This document shows, piece after piece, positions 11,901 through 26,900 of a stretch of DNA of 64,000 nt. Each line of letters starts with the position of its first letter. Within the stretch, counting starts at the first letter, position 1. The notes beneath the pieces are model-generated. The model was given only the letters and a program-made list of their open reading frames with translations, had not been told where the DNA came from and did no database searches. Origin of the DNA: Sitta carolinensis (taxonomy: Eukaryota; Chordata; Aves; Passeriformes; Sittidae); assembly GCA_032173965.1 (NCBI GenBank), contig CM063295.1, positions 2,480,001 to 2,544,000 of the forward strand. Reading direction: 5' to 3'. The translations under genes were made by a program, and so were the position numbers.

Positions 11901-14900
11901 GGGCCCAGTACTTGCTTTGGAGTAACTGAGGCCTTGCCTCATTTCTAAGGAAAGGTGTGTTGGTAGTCCCTGGTGCCCAGCAGGCTGGTGTACAGCAGCT
12001 GTACAGGTTGTGATCACCACAGTAAGCAGTTTCCTTGGCTTTCCTCACTGGAGATTCTGTGCCCACTCAGGAGAATTACAGTCTGAAGCATTATTTTCCC
12101 TATTTAAGGGACAATCTGTGAGAGAAGGTTTCTTGACTGTAGAATAGAATGAGGCCCTATCCCTGTCTCTTTTCTTTTCCAGAACATTTGCTCCATTGTT
12201 TCAGAATAAAAAGAGTTTTCCCCCAGTAATCCAGGGTTTCAGCATGCTGATTAGCAGTCAGATCACTGCTTGCATGCTGCAATACACATGAGCGAGCTGC
12301 ATTTCTTCTGCTCAAGCTGGAGGTGGTTTTTTTCAGTGGAAATAAAAGCTTGGGAGATCAAGGCTTTCCTGACTGAGAATTCAAGGTGGAGAGAAAGGCC
12401 TTGTGAAAATGCCCTTTCTTAAAGTGTATATTTCCAGTGTGAGCTGTTGCTGTGCCAGGGCAGGTTTTTAATCCTCAAACACGCTTGATTTATCTGTAAA
12501 TAAAATTTGCTAATGCTGTTCCTTGTGGCTGCTGTACTGAAAGCTACATGCTTCTTGATTTGGGTAAATTGTACGCTAGGTAACATGATGCTACCTTTTA
12601 TAGTGTAATAACAGAAGAATTATTTGCCTCTTTGTTCCAGTTTCCCTATATAACTCCAGCTCCACATGAGCCAGTGAAGACACTGAGGAGTTTGGTGAAC
12701 ATCCGTAAAGACTCTCTCCGACTTGTGAGGTACTGCCATTACCTGGAGCTTTCATTTTACTCAACCCAGTGATCTGTCAGCCAGGGCCAAACTGTACTGC
12801 TGAGCTTTTGGAGAATGGCTGATATCCACATCCTCGTTGCTAGATAAGTCCGGAGGTTTCTGTGTTCCCTTTGGAGCTCTCAAGTGGTTTTATATGCTCC
12901 TTATCCAAGCAATCTGTGTTTCCAAACAGGACCAGTGATGTGTCTGTTTCTGCAGGACAGGCTGGAGTGGTAAACAAAGCCATGAAATCATTAGCACGAG
13001 CGGAAGGTATTAGTCAGGTCAATAAACTTTACAGACAGATGCCTTCCTGCATTCCTGTGCAAGGAGAAGCCAGAAAGGAGCTGATTCTGGTGCGAGTCAC
13101 GGGCCAGGAAGACTGATGGGTCTTGAGTGAAACTTCCTCAGATTTCCCCTGCTGCCAAGATTAAGTTTGGTCCTGGTGTTGTGCATTTGTTTAGCTGGCT
13201 TGTGTCCCATGCGTGGGGGAAGGACAGTCATGGGGATGTTACCTTTCACTGCTCCACGCCGACATCTGAACCAGCAGAGCTGGATTAAAGCACTGGCTCA
13301 CACTCAGACCTGCAGCTGTCCCCTTTCCAACAGATGGCTGAGGTACAGGGCCCCAGCATTCAGCGCTTTGTTTGGGTCTGAGCACTGGGCAGATGTCCAG
13401 GCAGAGCATTTCCCAACGATCCTGGCTGGAGTCGCTCCGGATTGTGCGTCTCGGGGCTGGAGCACTGGCAGGGGTCCAGCTGCAGCTCCCAGCCAAGGTG
13501 GCTCTGAGAGTGTGGTGTAACGTGAGCACTTTGAGTCATAATCAAAACCCCTCAGTTTGTTTTTATGTGAAAACAGACTCGGGGTTTTTTTTTGTTTGTT
13601 TTGTTTTTAAATGAGCAGAACCTGTGGTTTCAAAGCTGATTGAACTTCCAAATGAGTGACCATTGGTAAACTGCTCTGAAAGCTCTTTGGTTTTTCAGCA
13701 TAAGGGTGAAGTACTTCTCTAGGAAACAAGAGAAGGAGCATAAGCCAAGTGACAAGTGGCTTTTTCCCTGGCAGAGGCCTGGCTGTGCATGGAGCAGTTG
13801 GTGTGGTTTGGTACATATAGTTCTGTCATTCTGCTTTCTGAGGTTGCACGTCCCATTTCCCCAAGAAGAGTTGCAGCTCTGGACTACTTAGAATATAGTG
13901 TCCATGCCCCTTGACAGTACTAGGTTTTCATCCATCTAATTCCTGGTACTAGCAGTTCTTTCTTTGCCTCATGAGCTCTCACAGGCTCTTGTGCTGCTGC
14001 TGTGTCAGTGCTGACGACAACACTGCCAACCTGACTCTATTGAATATTGCACTGATGTAGACCCAAAATGAGTTTTTAATTGGCAGTCCCCAAGGGTACA
14101 TTCTGTCTTGTGCTTTTCTACTCTTCTGGTCCAGAGGCTTTGTGTTCCTCCCTCTGTGCATGTAAAGGACACTTCGTGCCCTCTCCAGCCTGGCTTATTC
14201 ACAACCAGTGGTTGAAGTTTGCACATTTTTTCCAGAACTGGTCAATTTACCACATCCTCCACTCAATATAGTGATACTGAGCCAAGTGTCCAGGTGTAAA
14301 GTTCTAAGTGTATGTTCTGATGGTAACATCCCCACGAACTTATTGGGTTTTATAGAATCCCAGACTGGTTTGGGTAGGAAGGGATGTTAAAGACCATCTT
14401 GTTCCACTGCTGCCAGGGACAGGGACACCTCCCACTATCCCAGGTTGCTCCATACCCTATCCAACCTGGCCTTGGACACTGCCAGGGATCCAGGGGCAGC
14501 CACAGCTTCTCTGGGCACCCTGTGCCTCACCACCCTCACAGGGAAGAATTTCTTCCCAGTATCCCATCTAATCTTGCCCAAGTGTGAAGCCATTCCCCCT
14601 TGTTCTGTCACTCCAGGCCGCTGTCCAAAGTCCCTGTCTAGCTCTCCTGAAGCCCCTTTAGGCACTGGAAGGGCTTTAAGTTCTCCCTGGAATCTTCTCT
14701 TCTCCTGGCTGAACAACACCAACTTTCTCAGCTTGTGCTCACAGGAGAGGAGCTATGGAGGAATATAGGGCAATGTGCACTCTGGCCTCTCTGAGCAGAC
14801 AAAATACTGAGCTTTGCCAGATTCTGAATATTTACAGGATAAACAATAAACCTGTGGATGTTGGTGTTGAAGTTCTGAGTCTTCAATGTCACATGTGAGT

Positions 14901-17900
14901 GTTTGATTTCTGGCAGGAGGAGACTGTGAACCTCAGAGCAGGGTAGCAGGAATTTTGCTGTTAACCACTAAGACTTCCTTCTTGTGTCCCACATTTGGCC
15001 TTGGATTGGAAGCTTTATTTTGGAGCTCCAGTACCTGGTGTGCTGGTACTGGCTGTTCCCTCTTCTCCTGAAAGCACTTCCAGCTGCAGGAGCAAGACCA
15101 GCTCGGGAGACAATGTCTGTTCTTGCACCCTGGGACAGCTTCTTTGCTTCAGTGTCTGGGCTTTGGATAGCATCATGGAACAAAAGCACTGAAAAAATCA
15201 GCAACTGTGGTGGTTCAGGAGTGTGTCTGAAGCATCAGGAGTATCATGGAGAATAGTCATGCTCCTGGGTGTTAAGGGCCTGAGAGAGGGGTTGTTGGAG
15301 GCTGAGGGGGCAACAGGTGAGTTGCAGGGAGTGAGAGAAAGGAAATCCCTTCTCTTCCCTCTCCAGCACAGGGGGCCTGACCTTGGTCCTTGGATCATCC
15401 TGTGGTGGAGGTGGTGAGGGGCTGGGACTGCCTGCTCTGCAGCCCTGGATGGTGTTAAACTGGACAGATCTTTGCAGAAACCCCAAACAGGAGAACCCGT
15501 GTGTTTGATGATGTTCTCCTCTGTGAAAGTCAGTGCTGACAGAGGTGTCACTCATTCTGCTCTCATTTATTGCCTGCTCAAACACTGGGTAAATGCAGAT
15601 CTCACAGCACTCAGTCAAGGGATATTTAACATTTATCCTGCATGTCTGCTGTGTTGGTCAGACTTTTGAATCTCCTCAAAGGATGAAATTGAGTTCTGCT
15701 CAACCTGGTTCTATAAAACTGTCATGGCTACTGTTAATTATATTTTTATCTTTTAATTCTTTAACAGACAATAAAAAGCCTTTCCATTGTTTTATCCAGG
15801 AGTGATGTCAAACCAGGTGGCCTCAGCTCCCTTGGTCATCCTGCTTTTTGCATCAAAACGTTGGATCAGCTCTTTGTTCTCAAAGGTGGTCAGTCTCTTT
15901 CCTCTGTACTCTGTGATGCACCTCTGTGCGTGACCCAAAGGCACACCCAGGAAAGTCACTGGTTCCCAAATTTGTGCATGCATCTGTGACCACCCCACAT
16001 GGACACTGTCTGTAGGGCTTGGCTAAATGGGCACTGTAAAATTCAAGTGCAGGGGGAGACAGACGAGCTCTTGAAACACCTGAACCACTTCTGAACCACC
16101 TCCTTGTCTGCCACGTCCCCTTCAAAGAAAGAGGAATGCAAAATGTGTTATTTTTGTCTTGTTACTTCCCTGATGTTACATCCCACCATTCCTGCACCTT
16201 CAGGTGGAATGTGAGATGTCTCTGCCTCTCAAAGTATGCACCAAATAGTCTTTGCTTGTTCCTCGGGCCTGCTACCATCTGTGCAGTCTTCTCTCACCTG
16301 AACTCTTTGCTCTGTGGCAGATCATAGAATCCCAGACTGGTTTGGGTTGGACGGGACCTCAAAGCTCATCTCCGTCTGGGGCAGGGACCCCTCCCACTGT
16401 CCCAGGCTGCTCCCAGCCCTGTCCAGCCTGGCCTTGGGCACTGCCAGGGATCCAGGGGCAGCCACAGCTGCTCTGGGCACCCTGTGCCAGGGCCTGCCCA
16501 CCCTCACAGGGAACAATTCCTTCCTAATGTCTAATCTAACTCAGCCTTCTGTCAGTGTGAAGCCATTCCCCCATGTCTTGTTACTCCAGGCTCTTGTAAA
16601 TAATCTCTCTGCATCTTTTTGTACCATTCAGGTCCTGGAAGGATGTGCATGATTTTCTGTGCCTCCAGCAGCAGGGGGGCACAGCCTTGCAGTGTCTGTC
16701 ACCATTTAGGCATTTGTACCTTGCCCTCTGCTCCAGTGATGCTGTTCCAGGCATCAAGGCTCAGCCTCTCCTACTTCCCCAGCAGACCATCCTTCAGAAA
16801 CCTTTCCTCCAGGCACTGCAGTGGCCCCTCAGTGGTTTCCCAGGGCAACAGATCTCTTCTAGTTTAACTTTAACCCCTTATCTCCTTGCAAGGATGGAAG
16901 CACATTCTGAGTGCTGGCAGACAGGTGCAGGGTGATGTTAGGAGCAGGAGGGTGATCTGGGGTGCTTTTTGGGACTTCCCTGAGAAGGCAAAGCAGGCAG
17001 TGGTTGTGCCAGTGATATGTTGTTTGTGTGTGAGCTGCCCCACGCCCAGGTGTCACCATTGGTACTGTCACAGGTACCTCAGTCTGTGCTGTAGCTCTCA
17101 CATGTACTGTACCTGTGCATGAGGTGAGTCTGAAGGAGCCTGTGCCTACAAGAGGTGCTGGTTCTCCCACTCTGCTGCTTCTGGAAGAAGTGGCAAGTCT
17201 TGTCACAGCCTGGATCCTTCATTTCCAGCCTGGGATCCACAGAGTGCAGCACAGCAAGAGGTGACTTGTGCTGCTGCTCTCTTGGACACACACAACATTT
17301 GTGAGTGGATTGTTGCCATCTGTGTTCTTGGGTCAGTCCAACACAAAATGTTGATGGTTCCCATGTTCTTTAGACAAATCTGCCCTTCTGCCCAGTGTTT
17401 CTTCTTTACAGCCTCCAAGTGCCATGATTTTCACTTTGAGTGCAACTAGCTTGTGTGAAAATACCATCTTGCCATCTTGCTCTGTGTTGCATATTGTGTC
17501 CAGGTTTCTGCAGATGTTAAGACTCCAGTTCTTGGGATTTGGGGTTTTTTTATAGTGGCATGTTGGGTGTTTTTAGCTTGATTTGCTGCTCTGACCTAAG
17601 TGAACCTCTGGCAAAAGCCTCTCCAAGCCCTTCAGACAGGAATGCTGGTGTGTGCTGTAGTGGCTCACTGGGGTTACATTAGTACAAGTACGTGTGTTGG
17701 GTATTTGATTATACTGCTCTTAAATTTTATTTTGCACCTTCTGTATTAAATTACTGAAACTGAACATTTCATTCTTACTCGGTATGGTGTTAAATAAAAT
17801 TCATGCTGGAACCCTCTTAATTAGGCAGCAGTTGTTACATGTCAGTGAACTTGGTAAATAAGGATTCCCTTGACGATTTTTAGATTGAATTATGGAGGTA

Positions 17901-20900
17901 TGTCTGACCTATTTCTGAGTATTTTTGACAGTAGAGTGCATTCATTGAGGCTGTTTAGTGAGGGGAGAGGCTGATAATGTGAAGACAGAGGCCATGCCAA
18001 GCTTTTCCTGAATAGTTCAGCTGCTTGGCTGTGACCCAGCCATCATGGCAATTAAGGTGTTACTGATAAACAAGTGAGGCTGGAGCAGGGTGACAACTCA
18101 GTGCTGTTATACCTCTCAAAGGCAGCCTTGCTGCCCTCCCCAGTCTGACACAGTGACTGAGCTCCCAGTGGTCATGGGATTTGAATTTATGGAGAATCTG
18201 CTGCTGCCCTGCCAGTGAATCACCTCCATTTGTCTGTCACTTAGCTCTTTGAGGCAGGGAGAGCTCGATCAGTTCAGGAGGGGAGGACACTGAGGGCAGG
18301 GCTCAGCAGGGGCTGCAGCTCCAATCTCTGCTCTCTGGGACAGGGACAGGGCATGGCTGGGGCAGGGCCAGGCTGGAGATCAGGGCAAGGCCCTGCCCCA
18401 GAGGTGCTGGCACTGCCCAGGCTGCCCAGGGATGGGCACAGCCCCGAGGCTGCCAGAGCTCCAGGAGCCTTTGGGCAGTGCTCAGGCACAGGGTGGGATT
18501 GCTGGGGTGGCTGTGCAGGGACAGGGGTGGATGGATGGATGATCCTTGGGGGGTGCCTTCCCACGCAGGATATTCTGTCATTTCCTTGTGGTGTGTTGTG
18601 TTGGCTGCTTGTTCCAGGATCTGCTGGTTTCTGTGGCCACTCCTGGCATGCTGTAAGTCCCCCTGGCCCATGGCCATAGCTCACTGCCCCAGAGCTGGCT
18701 TCAAACCTCTTCTTCACTTTGTGCTTTTTCCTGCAGTAGGGAAAAGGAGTAACCCTGGCAGTGGTCATCACACAGTGGGCTCTAGCTGGGCAGGAGCCCA
18801 TAGCCAAAATAAGGCTCACTTTTACATTAATTGAAATAACTTCTAAGCTCATTGGTTATCATGTGTCTGTTTGCAGTTGGATGTGTTAATTTTTGTTCAT
18901 GCAATAAATGCGTGCAAGCTCCAGTCCCTCACAGCACCAGAGGTATAGTTGATCATTTGTACATCTAAAGGTGTTTGAAGTTCCTATATCTGGATGTTTT
19001 CTGAGCTAAATATCATCTGTGTGATACTGGAGGTACCTTTTGTTGAGTTTCAGGAGTTCTTTGTGTTACAGAAACTTTGGGTTTTTTGCCTGTCACGCAC
19101 CATTTCATTGCAGAATTAAAAAAAATTGCACTTTAGATTTCTCAAGCCCATGCAGGATTATTTTAGCCCAAATACTGAGCCTAATGTGAAGATTTAAAGG
19201 GAAGGAGAATGTTTTTTCTCCTCAGCATTTGACATTCAGGATCTCCCTTTCTTGTCTCATTCTGTATTCTGGCACTGTAAGGCTGGGTGAGATCCCTCAA
19301 CACCATCATTAGTTCACTTTAATAACTTCAGTCAGATCTTGGAAGAACCTTCCTCAGGGGAAAGAATGGAAATCTGGGAAGCCCGAGGTGGAAACCCAAA
19401 TTACCTTGCCTGCCCAGAACACCAAGGCTGGAGTACTCTTGTCTTTATTTCGGAGTGATCCTGTTGATACCTGTTCTAATCCTCTGGCATTGTCTTTCAG
19501 GTATAAAGATGATGTTGACAGCCCTACTGAGGAGAATGGGAAGCAGAAGGTCCTGTACAGCCTGGAGTTCACCTTTGATGCAGATGCCCGTGTTGCCATC
19601 ACAATCTACTGCCAGGCTACAGAGGAGTTTGTTGGTGGCATGGCCGTGTAAGTCTTGGGTTTGTGGGCACCTGGAGGGGCACAGGAGCTGGGATGCTGAG
19701 CTGTCAAGCATCTCTCATTAATCACCCCTGAGGCAGTGCTGTCACATGTGGTAGAGTGGGAAATTTCTTCTTTTTTTTTTTTTTATAACTTTGAGTATTA
19801 CTTTCAATTCCCTCACATAGCCAATATCTTCTCTTGTTCCCTTTTTGGTTTGGTTTCAGGGTGTAGGGAAACCATTCTGTGTGCAACCAAGGAGGGGAAC
19901 TCATAGCTGTATGTTTTGTCAACAAGGTGTTCTGTGAAATTACAAAACCAACCACCCTTCCCTTCAAATACTACCTTTTTTTTTCACCAGATCACCCAGT
20001 TCACTGCCTTTCTGTGTTCCCTGTGACAGGAGCATGTGGGCCACCAAAATAAAGTTCAGTCTGACATTAACAGAGCAAGTCTGTGGTACCGAGGCCCACC
20101 CAAAGCCTATTTTGGGATAAATGCCCAGCTCAACACTGGCTGTTGGGAGATGGGAAGGATTTACTTCCTGAAACCCTGTCTGTGTGTGTTTCCTGCCATG
20201 TACACATTAGTCTTTGGTTAGCTGTGGAAAGAATGACCAAAGTGTCATCTGTGGGAATTTTCTCATATCCTGATAGTACATCCCTCCAGATTTTAAAACC
20301 TTTTTATCTAAATCAGCACATTTAAACCATTCCAGTCCACACTGTATCCCACAAGACTATGAAAAATTTCCTCTCTGTGTTCAGAGCAGAGGTGGCTGGA
20401 ATGTGCTCTGGTGTGAGTTGGGTACACATGAGCTGCTGGTATGGTATTGTGCACTTCTGTTACTGTGATGCAGATAGAAACACACAGTAACACACACAAT
20501 AGGTGTTCAGGCAGAGAGGAAGAAAGGAAGGAGATTCTAGTTTATTGTTGACCTCGTATCTATAAGTTTCTGGACAGTGACCAGAGATTGGACAGAGAAG
20601 TCACCACCTCTCCATCTCCACTGGTCACTTGAGAAGTCCATCAGGTGATATCTTTTACAAAGGAATGCAAACATGATTCTTGTTTATCTTACAATTCATG
20701 AGAACTGACTCCACTATACTAAAAAAAATCAGAAGGCTGATTTTCAGGGACAACACACTTCCAATGGCCAGGGGACAAAGAATTCCCTTGGCTCCAGGGG
20801 TAAAGGAAGATTCAGGCTGTAGAAGCTCTTGGCTTCCTCTAGTAGAGGCTTTTGGCTGACCAGAGGCTCCTGGTGCTGATGGCTTCTGCAGTGATGCTCT

Positions 20901-23900
20901 GGAGCTGGGGCCAAACTTTGCCTTGGCTGAAGGGACCTGCAGAGGTTCAACAGGGAGAAATACATATGACAAACCGTAACAGGGCTTGTTTGTTTCATGC
21001 AAACTATAAACACAATGATCAATGAATAGTGTATTTTTAAAACCAAGAGTGGTTCAATTCTCCAATCCAGATATGCATTCCTTCAGACTGGAGGATATCC
21101 TGATCCAGAATTTTTGTTTAGGCCCCTTTCCCTTCTTCTGTTGAAGCCTATGGCTGCCTTTGTTTTGGAGAGGTGATAAACGAGCTCCTTTTTAAAGTGC
21201 TGAAAATTATCTCTCAACAAACTCTAAATACACTTTCTGTTTAGATCCAGCTTTTCCTGAGCAGAGCTGAATGCAGCCTTAGAAATCCTGATGAAGTTTC
21301 CGTGTTCTGTCTCTTAGGTCCTTAGGTTTCCTGTGAATTTAGTGCTAGTGAAGGTGTTGGAATGGCAGCCTTGGAGATTGAAGTCCTCTTTCCCTAACAC
21401 AGGTACAATGTGGAGAGGTGGCCAGTGTCCCTTGTGCTGCCCTGCAGTGTTCCTTGGGTTTTGACCTGAGAAGGAAACCATCCTTGGGCTGATGGGGAGA
21501 ACTGAGGGCCTCTATGGCCAGGGTGGATGTATTTACATTGCCAAACTTAAGCTGTAGCTTAAATCAGTAAGGCTTGGTTTAAATCATTGATTTTAATCTT
21601 GTTTTCCCCTGTTGGTTTACCCTGAAGGAGAATTTCATTGTAACTGGTCAGTAGCAATGAAACATCTGCATCTACAGCACAGTGAGCTTCCTATCAAACC
21701 TTGTGCTGTATTTTTTTGTGCCACAGTCTGTAAAGAATATCCATATAGTTTAAAATCTATTTTTCAGACTCTCGCTTTTGCATTTTATGCCAAAATGGCA
21801 ATAACCCAAACTTATTCTAAAAAGAAACATTAAAAAAAACCCTTTTAGCCTGCATCTTGACCCAGGCTGTGTTGGACTGGAATTGTACCTGTGACCCAAG
21901 ACCAGCAGTGTTTATTCTAGTTGGTTAAACTGCTCATGTTGGACTCTTAAGAGTCTCTCTTGTCAAGTTGTGCCTTGGAGAATAATTGTTTAATAGAATT
22001 GTTTTAGTTACCAAATATAACCAACTGTTTCTGGACAGAGAGTGTTTTCAGTCCTCTGTAACTGGTAACTCTCCTGTTGGTGGGTTGGTTGGAGGAAGAA
22101 AACACAGGTTTTGGTTCATTTAAGAACACATTTTTTTCTGAAATTTAGTGCCATCACTGAGCCAGTGACTGTCACCAGTGCTGTTACCTGTCCTTTAGAA
22201 CTTTGCAGCAAACATGAACTAGCCAATGGCTTTTAAATTAAATCTGAACAATTCCTAGGTAGAGTTTCTGAACATCAACAGAGCTATCGACTTCAAAGAA
22301 TTTTTTTTTAAGTGTGAATTTTTTTAATCCACCCTGTCCATGGTTCAGTGAGAGAGGGATTTCTGTTAGATGGCAGAGCTGAAGCCTGTGTTCATGAACC
22401 CTCTGCATGAAGCCAGGATCAGCAGTGATTTCCCCACTAATGAAAAATTAGCCAATGGTTCTGGGCTGTCCTGCTGGGGTGGCAGCAGTCCCTGGTGCAC
22501 TAAACCTTCTAAAAGGTCAAAGCACCCACATTCAGCTCTTTCTTCCACTTCTGGCCTTTCATTTAATAAATCATACTTTTATTTCTCCATAATACAGGAA
22601 TGATGAACTGCTTGTTTCTGCTCTGGGGTGCTTGAACAATAAATGTTATGTAAATGTGGGTGCAGGGGCTGCACCAGAAGCCAGGGAACTTTTTGGAAGG
22701 CATGATCCTGATTTCATGCAGATGTGTAGGGGGGAAGTCAGATATAAATATAGACTTTATAAGCTGCTTTAATTCAACCCAGGCTATTTTTCCATGTGGA
22801 AGTGGCTCCTGAAGCACGTCTTGGGGCCAATGCAGCTGCCCAAGTAGGCATCTCTGCTTCTCTGGATTTGCTGGCTGCTAGTAAAAACCTTTTGAAGCTC
22901 TGATTTCAGCTTCGCAAAGCAATTCTGTAAGGGCAGTGCTGTAATTACTTTGATTTATTCTTTTGAAATTCTAGTGGAAAAAAAAAATCTGGGCTGCATT
23001 CTTAGAGCTCTGAGTGGAGCGAGTGCATTTTCAGTGCACTAACAGGAATGCAGCTTTCCCCTGCCTGGGCTGGTGGATTTTCCTTTTCCTCAATCTCTTT
23101 TGGTGCTAACAGCTGCATTCATGGAACAAGCATGTGCAAAAGCTGTCCTGTGTATAAATTTAAAACTTCTATTGCACTTGATTGGGATGAAGATGCTCTT
23201 TAAAACAAAGCACTTTTTTTTTTTTTCCACTCTCCTAAATCAATGCTGAATCCTAAAATGGGAGAAACTTTCTGGCCTCCTGTGAAAAGCAGGAATTTTC
23301 TCCCAGCTTTCAGCCTGCAGCATGGCTCCTTAGAAGTGCTAAACAAGTTATTCCTGCTTCTCTGCTGGAACAGCCACTGATCCCAATAGTATCAGCACTC
23401 CTGCAAATCTCCTGGCAGGAACGTGGTTATGGTCATGCAGTTTGGGGTGAGAGGAGGGAGGGGAGGGAAGGGAAGGTGGCTCTCCCTGAGCAGTGGCTTT
23501 GCTGGTTGTGGAGCCTCTGCTCCCCTGAGAGCCACAGTGCTGTGACTTGGGCCTGGCTTTGGGATTAGATGGTTTCCATGACCAAGGGGAAGCCTTTCTG
23601 CCAGCCAGGGAGCTTCCTCCTGGAGTTGTTTGGGCTCCATTTAAAAGCTGGTGGCTTTGTCAGTCCTGTCCTAACCTGTCTCAAAGTATGTTCAGCAAAC
23701 TTTCTCAGGTAATTGTGCTGGGAGATATGCTCAGCTGCAGTGTTTCCTAGCCAAAATGCTGGGAACATGTAGCTCCCAACAGCTGCCTGTCTCTTGTCCT
23801 GAACTGTTGAACTCACAGGGAGCTGTGTCATCACTTTTGTGGGAGCACAGATGACCAGCAAGGTCTGGTGAAGGTGATTGTGGTGGTGATCATAAAGGTG

Positions 23901-26900
23901 TGTTCACCTCTGCAGCCCCATGCCCAGGGGGAGGTACCCTGTGCTTTCTGCTGCTAGTGCAGGTATGTGTAGAAGCCTTTTGGATGAAACAGAAATTAGT
24001 TTGACTCTGGAGTGCTCCTCTCACCTTTGAAATGTCTTTTGCTTGGTTACTTTGTGGTGAGAGCTCACTCTAAAGATTAAACACATCAGTTCTCAGAGAC
24101 GAGCTCGTGCATCGCCCCAAGGGTAACAGATCTCCCTATGCCCAAGTGTCTTTAGTGGCAAGGAATTAGCACTGACCTGTCTCTGAACAGCTCAAGACCC
24201 TCAGTTTCTTCAGTTTTATTTATTTTCCTGGCTGTGTCCATTTTCTTTAGTTTTGGAAATCGGGATAAACATGGAGATGTGTGAGCTGTACCTCAACTAC
24301 TCACTAGTGATTGCCCATAATGTAATTTCCCTCCAGATAAAGGAGGGGGTACTCTGCATTGCATTTCCATTGTGGGGCTGGCAGCAGCTCATAGAGAATG
24401 GTTAAAAGACTCCCAGTTGTAGCCTGCCTTCTCCTGCAGTAACTGGTTCAGGTGTTTGTACCTTAGATACCCTTGGTTTGGGAGACAAGTGTGTTTTTGG
24501 AGCAGGCTGCAGATATTCCTATTCTCTTTCTATGAGTGCTCCACTGCCTGTGAATGCATCCCTGCCTTGTCTGGCAAAATCCTAGATGTGCACACCATTA
24601 GCCTGCTCCTGGGAGGGCCCCTGGGACTTTTCCAACTGTAGGTGTCCTGCTGACTAGCAGGAAGGATTGTGCCGTCCAAACATGACAGCAGCGGTTCTTT
24701 CCTCAGGGGAAGAAGTCAAACCAAGCCTGTAGCTGGAAGCACTTAAAAGAGCCAGTTCTGGAGGCATGAGCAATGCAGGCAGATCAGGAACTCATGATAA
24801 ATGTGACGTGAGAGGTTTGAGTATTGCAGCCCATTCTTATGAAAAAGATCTTCCTTTTTGGACAGAAAAGATTCTCTCCCATATCCCAGTGCTGTTGCCA
24901 AGTTCTATTTTCTCAATATAAAGAGAACAGAGAATGAAAATAGGTCGGTCTAGCTCTGCAATCCTTGCCCTTTCCGGGGCTGTGCTGTTTGTGTTGCTGA
25001 TGTGCAAATGGATTTATTAAAAAAATAAATCCCATTTCCTTGTTTGTTTTGCAATACAATACCCACTACACTCATCCCAAACCTCCTCCCACGGTCTTCT
25101 GAGCTGATGGGGGACATGACACTGCAATGATTCCCTGCTCTGCATGTGGAAGTTTGAAGAGTTGGGTCACAAAATGAAATCCAACGGGTAGCTCAGCGCA
25201 CGGCTGTTTTCATTCAAGCTTGTGTAGGAGACAGAGGCACTCAGATATTCCTTTGGTTATTTAATAGCCTCTGTCTGCTCAGGGCCTTTTAAAGGTGCTC
25301 TTGCTGCTTTTGGTTGTGGTGATTAATATGAATTCTTTGTGCAGAGATTTCTTCTGTGTGTGAAGAAATCAGAGGCGAGTGCTGGGTTTTGCTAGGAACA
25401 AGCCTTCATGGCTTTGATCCAGGCACACACCAGTCCCCAAGGGAACGCTGGAGTGTGCAGAGTTCACAGGCTGGAGAGCCAAATTCTATAGATTTCAGCA
25501 AGCAGACAAACCCTCTGTCTGTCTTAAGAGCTGTGGCCTTTGTGCTTGTCTGTGTAGCTGTTGTGTGAGCTTTGAAGCCTGGCGTGGTGCTGCCAGCAGC
25601 TGGAGACAGAGCTCTGCAGGGGCTGAGGGGGGTGTGGGCACAGGGATTTCAGCTGCATGGGGAGGGGGATGGCTTTGCCTGGCTTGGAGTGGAAACTCGG
25701 TCCTGAAGGAAGCAGAAGGGAAGAAGAAGACTCTCAGAGATTGCAGTGCAATGCCTTAGCACCTGGTTAACCTCCAAACTCCTTGTGGGAGCCTGTGTGG
25801 GGTGGCTCTTGTCTAATTCTGACTGAGACCCAGGGCTATGGCCTTCCTGTAGTTTGGTAGTGTGTCTTTTATCAGTAAAAGTCATTTAGAGTTAAAACAT
25901 TTGTTCAGCTTTCCTCTTCCCCAAAAGCTGACCTGTGGGATCCTGCCTCAAAATGAAAGGGGCATAAGCAGGTGGGAGAGAGAAGAGGAGAGGATATTTG
26001 TTCCACATCACCTCCTGTTCCCTTTGAATACCAGCAGAGCTTGACTGACTCCTTCCTCATCACGTGTAAGAGGACATTGAGCCTGCCAGGCAGTCACAGC
26101 CTGTGGCAGTGGCAGAATTGTTTCCTGAGTACCCTCTGAAGCTCTCCTCGTCCTTGGTTCATTACAGATTGCCATGAAGCACGTTTAGCTGCTACTAAAG
26201 AAAGAGGACTCCTGTTTTTTCTGTGCTCTTCAAAGCACAGACTCTCTCAGCCATTTCTAGTCCAAAGTGTTACCTAGGGGCAACATTACTCTGTGCATCT
26301 TGCTTTTCCTGAGGAATGGGGTCTGGACAGTGTTCTGTGTAAGTCAGGCAGCCTGGCAAGGATCCTCGTGTGGCACTTCTCAGTCAAGGGTCCCAGTGTG
26401 CTTGTGGGAACAGGAACTGTCCTTTGACTGCCCAGGACAGCCCCAATGGGAGCACAGCAGTGAAGAAATCTGCAGGAGCTGGGACTGGTGCCCTGCTGAG
26501 AACTTCTCCACGCACAGACCAGGAATGAGGGAGAGGGAGAAACACCCCAGTGAGCAGGTAGCAACAGAAGTTGAACTCTGCTTAGCCAAACTCTAGCGTG
26601 GCACTTTTGTCTAGGGAGCTGATTAGGGTCTGCAGGTGCCCCAGACTGAGTTTCTGAGTGCTTCTCAGCTGACAGAGGAAGAGTGAGACTGGGGAATAGG
26701 TTTAGTTTGTTCCTGTTCTCTCAGAAATCACTGGGATACAGTCACAGGGCCTCTCATCTGCTGGTTCTCTGATACACAGCAGGCTTTGGAGGTAGAAGGG
26801 TTTGTGCAGTGCAGAGTGTAGTTTGCTTTTTGTGAGTAAAGGTGTGTCAGAGAGCTCACAGGAGGAGATGGGCTACATGAACCCTGGGGACAGAGCTGGG

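Noticed and set aside
14384..14768. Forward frame of 107 codons
   Set aside because: It is the antisense of a CR1 LINE; the same type of frame recurs at 16314-16652 and 48854-49182.
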